Shown piece by piece: positions 13,105-16,156 of a stretch of DNA of 16,156 nt (the first letter of the stretch is position 1; the number at the start of each line of letters is the position of its first letter). A program made the translations under genes and the position numbers. Source of the stretch: Clostridiales bacterium (GTDB lineage: Bacteria > Bacillota > Clostridia > Oscillospirales > QAMX01); the NCBI GenBank assembly GCA_003149835.1, contig QAMX01000128.1, forward strand, positions 1 through 16,156, read 5' to 3'. The notes below the pieces were generated by a model that searched no databases, was not told the DNA's origin, and saw nothing but the letters and a program-made list of their open reading frames with translations.

Positions 13105-15135
13105 TTATTCGGCGTCGACGGCCTCGAAAAACCAGAGCGCTCCGCTCCGCTGCGGAAGCGCAAAGGTGAGCCCGCCGCTCATTGCGCCCGCGCCGCCGGA
13201 GCGGAAGGACTGTCCGCGCTCGGGGTCGGTGAAGCGGTAGGTGCGCGACGGGTCGAGCGCGACGGGGAAGACCGTGAGGCTGTCGGCGTCGGCGCGGGCG
13301 TTGCGGATGACGTGGACAAAGCCGCTCTGCGTCTTGGGATCATGGAACTCATAAGCGCACCAGTCGAAGGCCGACTTGCGCAGCTCCGTGAGCGGATAAT
13401 AGTCGGCGGACAGCAGATACTTTGCGGCGGGCCGCCAGACGGTTTCGGAAAAACGGCGCACGAGCGCAAATTTTTCCTCCGGAGCGTCGCAGAAGACACA
13501 GCAATGCACGGCGGGGCCGAGGCCGTTGTGAAGCGCGAAGCTGTCGACGCCGCGCGGGTCGGGCGCGTACATTTGATATTCTCCGTTTTCCTCCGTCCAG
13601 ATATCGGTAAAGGTGCGGAAATAGGGAATCCATGTAAACAGCGCCGAACAGAACGCCTGCTTGACCGGCGGCATCCCGTAGCCGTAATCGGTCGGATGGA
13701 GCGGTACGGAGCGGCGCATCGTTTCCAGATCGTTGCGCCGTCCGCCGGAGGCGCAGGAGTCGATTATGAGCCCGGGATTCCGTTCCAGAAGCGCGTCCCA
13801 ATAGGCGAGATAACCCTGTACATGCAGGTTCTCGGTCATGCCGAGCCGGTCCTCGCCGTCGGCTTGGAGCCAGTATTCGAGCGGTTCAAAGTTAAAATCC
13901 TGCCGGTAGATGGCGATCCGTCCCTCTTTGATGAGCCGGTCGACGTGGTCGGTCAGCCACGCGCGGCATTCCGGGTCGCCGAGGTTCAGAAGCCCCTGGT
14001 CGGAGCGCTGTTCTTTTCCGTTGTGCCGCTCGGTGCGGTAGAGGATATACTTCTCCGGCAGCTCGGGCGAGCGGTATTCCAGCTTGATCCGTTCCGGTTC
14101 GAACCAGAGCAGGAATTTGATGTCGTTTTCGGCGCATTTTTCGCCCACCGGCCCGAGCCCGTTGGGAAAACGCTCCGGATCCGGAATCCAGTTGCCGGTG
14201 CGCGGCCAGCGGCGGATGCCTTCGGCGTCCTTGCAGGGGTACCAGCCGGCGTCGAGCCACCAGATGTCGGGCTTTAAGCCGCGGCGCAGATATTCCGAGA
14301 TCGCCTCGCGCTGGTTCTGTTCGTCGGCGTGCGTAAACTCCTCGTCGCCCGCGGGATGGCACATGTTCATCATCGGCGCGAGCGGCGCGCCGCCGGTGCG
14401 CGGCAGGATATGCCGCAGATACCAGCGCCGCCACAGGTTCCGGCCGCGCGCTTCTCCGCCCTCATACGCCATGACGGTGATGCGCGGCGCGCGGTATACC
14501 TCGCCCGGGCGCAGAGAAAACGCCGTATACTGCTGCTTGGCGGCGAAGCGGAAGCCGCCGCCGGCCGCGGAGAACTCCGCTTGCCACTGTCCGGGCCAGC
14601 CGACGGCGAGGTTATAGCCTGTTTGTCCGCAGAGTACGCGGAAATACGGAAACGCCTGATCGCACGGCCGCCCGCCGACGGGGCGGATCAGCTCCGTCTC
14701 AGCGCCGAGCGGGACGGCGGCGGTTTCATAGCCGTCATGCGAATAAAAGTCGCCGTTGCAGCGGTACAAAACGGGCGCTTCGCCGGGCAAAACGACGTCA
14801 GACGCGTATAAATCGGTGATCAGCGGGCTGTTTTGGCATGAAACGTTGCGGATTGTGACAAGATATTCATAAACGGGAAAATCGAGGTACTGCGTCGCTT
14901 CGACCGTGACCTGCAAATTGTAGTCCCGAAGCAGAGCGATCGTATCGGTCAAGAGAAGATTGGCGTCCGCGCGGCGGCGTCTGACAGACTGAACGCCGCC
15001 GAGGGTCCTGATCTCTTTTTCGCCGATACGCAGCGAGAGCGGACAGACGCCGTTCGCCTCCTGCATGGCGGCGACCGCCCCGGCGATCAGCGCCATATCC
15101 TTCGGCGTGGTTTGGTTCGGATCGGTATAAACCAT
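13105..15135 (-). CDS. GH36 alpha-galactosidase
   Basis: Glycoside hydrolase that releases terminal alpha-galactose from raffinose-type sugars or galactosides. The 676-residue product has no signal peptide, so it should act in the cytosol on imported sugars. It has an N-terminal beta-domain, then a TIM barrel with WWLDAGWYP (292-300), the nucleophile Asp413 in RQDFN, CASGG (461-465) and the acid/base Asp483 in HPTDYGYG. The 70-residue spacing of the two Asp and the 22 residues from Cys461 to Asp483 fit GH36. RQDFN replaces the more common KWDxN, so substrate preference may differ; alpha-N-acetylgalactosaminidase is possible. The ATG at 15135 has AAGGAG about 9 nt upstream; the longer frame is an overlap with the next gene. 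No sugar transporter or regulator adjoins it. Confidence 0.9.
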   Translation of the reverse strand: MVYTDPNQTTPKDMALIAGAVAAMQEANGVCPLSLRIGEKEIRTLGGVQSVRRRRADANLLLTDTIALLRDYNLQVTVEATQYLDFPVYEYLVTIRNVSCQNSPLITDLYASDVVLPGEAPVLYRCNGDFYSHDGYETAAVPLGAETELIRPVGGRPCDQAFPYFRVLCGQTGYNLAVGWPGQWQAEFSAAGGGFRFAAKQQYTAFSLRPGEVYRAPRITVMAYEGGEARGRNLWRRWYLRHILPRTGGAPLAPMMNMCHPAGDEEFTHADEQNQREAISEYLRRGLKPDIWWLDAGWYPCKDAEGIRRWPRTGNWIPDPERFPNGLGPVGEKCAENDIKFLLWFEPERIKLEYRSPELPEKYILYRTERHNGKEQRSDQGLLNLGDPECRAWLTDHVDRLIKEGRIAIYRQDFNFEPLEYWLQADGEDRLGMTENLHVQGYLAYWDALLERNPGLIIDSCASGGRRNDLETMRRSVPLHPTDYGYGMPPVKQAFCSALFTWIPYFRTFTDIWTEENGEYQMYAPDPRGVDSFALHNGLGPAVHCCVFCDAPEEKFALVRRFSETVWRPAAKYLLSADYYPLTELRKSAFDWCAYEFHDPKTQSGFVHVIRNARADADSLTVFPVALDPSRTYRFTDPERGQSFRSGGAGAMSGGLTFALPQRSGALWFFEAVDAE

Positions 15136-15302
15136 GATAAAAAGCTCCTTTCCTGACAGCGCGAAGAGATGATTGTGATATTTTTTTTTGAATACGATGC
15201 AAGATGAGAAACAGTCTCCGTCTTGGGAAAACTGTGGGCAGAATCCGCGGGGAGAGGGGGGCGCGGGAGGCGCGCCGCGCTGCAAATCGCCAGCGGGGCG
15301 GC

Positions 15303-16046
15303 TTAACGGGACGGATCGTTGATTTTTCCGGAGATCTTCATCGCCCGCAGCCGTTGCTTTTCCTCCGGCGCCGCGCCGCGCAGCTCGCAGATTTTTGCGA
15401 TCGCCTTGTTGTGCGTCCATGCGTCGAGCCGCCGCGCCGAAAGCAGCGGCAGCGTCTGCGCCGGAAAGGATTTGTAAAAGGCCGAAACCGCCCAGGCCAC
15501 GGCCATGCGCGCATAATAAGAGCCGTTGGACACGGAGCAGAGGCGCTCTAAGACGCGCTCGCAGTACGCCGCGCCGTTGAAGCGGAAGAGCGCGCAGACG
15601 ACGGCGAAACGCGCATAATACGTTCGCTCGTCCGCAAACAGCGGCTCGATCCGGCGAAACCACGCTTCCTCCTCCGAAGGCGGAAAACGGAGCGCGGCGC
15701 AGAAGCTGTCGCAGACCGACCAGTTGTCGATCAGCGGCAGAAAAGCCTCGACCCGCCGCGCGCGCTCCTCAAAGGAGCCGCCGGCAAACGCCGTACAGAA
15801 GCCGAGCAGCATGACCGATTCAAACGACGCCGGACGAATCGCGGGAAAGCCGCCGCGCCGCACGAGCCCCCGCGCAAACCGGCGCAGCTCCGGCACGGGC
15901 ACGCCGAGCAGATGGCGCGGACAGCCGGGCAGCAGCGACGAGGCGAAGGCCGCGTACTGCGGGTCGGCCCAGCGGATCAGCGCCGTATCCGGGTCGGACG
16001 GATCAAACCCTGCAAAATCGGCTTCGGAGAAACGGCGGACGGACAT
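15303..16046 (-). CDS. AlkD-like DNA alkylation repair glycosylase
   Basis: HEAT-repeat DNA glycosylase that excises bulky or positively charged alkylated bases (3- and 7-alkylpurines) without flipping them out. The 247-residue product matches the family length. It shows LIDNWSVCDSFC with Trp109 and Asp113 (the W-x3-D pair that in Bacillus AlkD contacts and cleaves the lesion), YYARMAVAWAVSAFY, and LDAWTHNKAIAK with Trp210, the third conserved aromatic. All three key residues are thus present. The ATG at 16046 has AAAGGAGG 7 nt upstream. It precedes the GH36 gene on the same strand with a 167-nt gap, but function and spacing suggest separate units. Confidence 0.9.
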   Translation of the reverse strand: MSVRRFSEADFAGFDPSDPDTALIRWADPQYAAFASSLLPGCPRHLLGVPVPELRRFARGLVRRGGFPAIRPASFESVMLLGFCTAFAGGSFEERARRVEAFLPLIDNWSVCDSFCAALRFPPSEEEAWFRRIEPLFADERTYYARFAVVCALFRFNGAAYCERVLERLCSVSNGSYYARMAVAWAVSAFYKSFPAQTLPLLSARRLDAWTHNKAIAKICELRGAAPEEKQRLRAMKISGKINDPSR

Positions 16047-16080
16047 GGAACGCCTCCTTTAAAAACGGAACGAACAGGCG

Positions 16081-16108
16081 ATTGTAAAGCTCTCGCTTTC
16101 CCATTCAA
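16081..16108 (-). promoter_or_regulatory. Promoter of the AlkD-like gene
   Basis: Reading the minus strand: TTGAAT (16108-16103), a 16-nt spacer and TACAAT (16086-16081). The start would be near 16074, about 28 nt before the ATG at 16046. Confidence 0.6.
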
Positions 16109-16113
16109 ATTCG

Positions 16114-16142
16114 TTTTTGAGGTGGCTTTGCCGCCTCAAAAA
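16114..16142. repeat. Hairpin at the window edge
   Basis: TTTTTGAGGTGGC (16114-16126) pairs with GCCGCCTCAAAAA (16130-16142), 13 bp with one G-T wobble and a 3-nt loop. On both strands the T-run is on the 5' arm, so it is not a normal intrinsic terminator. It lies just upstream of the AlkD-like gene's promoter. Its role is unknown. Confidence 0.5.
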
Positions 16143-16156
16143 CTCGACTTTGGCGA

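Noticed and set aside
15157..15198. Promoter for GH36 (minus-strand TTGCAT, an A-run and TATCAC)
   Set aside because: The -10 matches only 4 of 6 with a 16-nt spacer; plausible but not strong enough to list.
15136..15663. N-terminal extension of the GH36 frame to 15663
   Set aside because: It overlaps the AlkD-like gene out of frame, is Arg-rich, and a strong ribosome binding site supports the ATG at 15135.

Overview
The window is a stretch of chromosome from a G+C-rich (about 60% by eye) member of the Clostridia, most likely a gut Oscillospiraceae/Ruminococcaceae-type anaerobe. This is an inference. It rests on AGGAGG-type ribosome binding sites, TTG starts, sigma-A promoters that often carry an extended -10 (TGnTATAAT), and the gene families present. 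No rRNA, tRNA, IS element, phage gene or CRISPR array was seen.

Layout. (1) 1-985 (+): a ROK-family sugar kinase; whatever precedes it lies outside the window. (2) 1036-1210 (+): a stand-alone transcription unit with no long ORF, made of a perfect-consensus promoter, a structured stretch of about 140 nt and a perfect 14-bp terminator. It is the best candidate here for an uncharacterised small RNA. (3) 1399-3716: deoC (-) and an M32 carboxypeptidase (+), divergently arranged. (4) 3982-5265 (+): a membrane-anchored HtrA serine protease closed by a very strong terminator. (5) 5570-8017 (+): cardiolipin synthase, then formamidopyrimidine-DNA glycosylase (mutM), probably one transcript. (6) 8133-9542 (-): a MATE exporter, divergent from recQ (9899-11686, +); their two promoters stand back to back. 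(7) 11993-12853 (-): an XRE-type DNA-binding protein whose C-terminal half is a 15-residue repeat with a regular ladder of cysteines, encoded by a 45-bp tandem repeat. (8) 13105-15135 (-): a GH36 alpha-galactosidase. (9) 15303-16046 (-): an AlkD-like HEAT-repeat DNA glycosylase.

How the genes fit together. This is mostly core chromosome carrying single-gene or two-gene units, not one pathway. Sugar and nucleoside use is represented by the ROK kinase, deoC and GH36. DNA repair is represented by mutM, recQ and the AlkD-like enzyme. Envelope and protein quality control is represented by htrA and cls. No complete new multi-gene system is evident. The items most deserving attention are the orphan RNA at about 1069-1210 and the Cys-ladder repeat regulator at 11993-12853.
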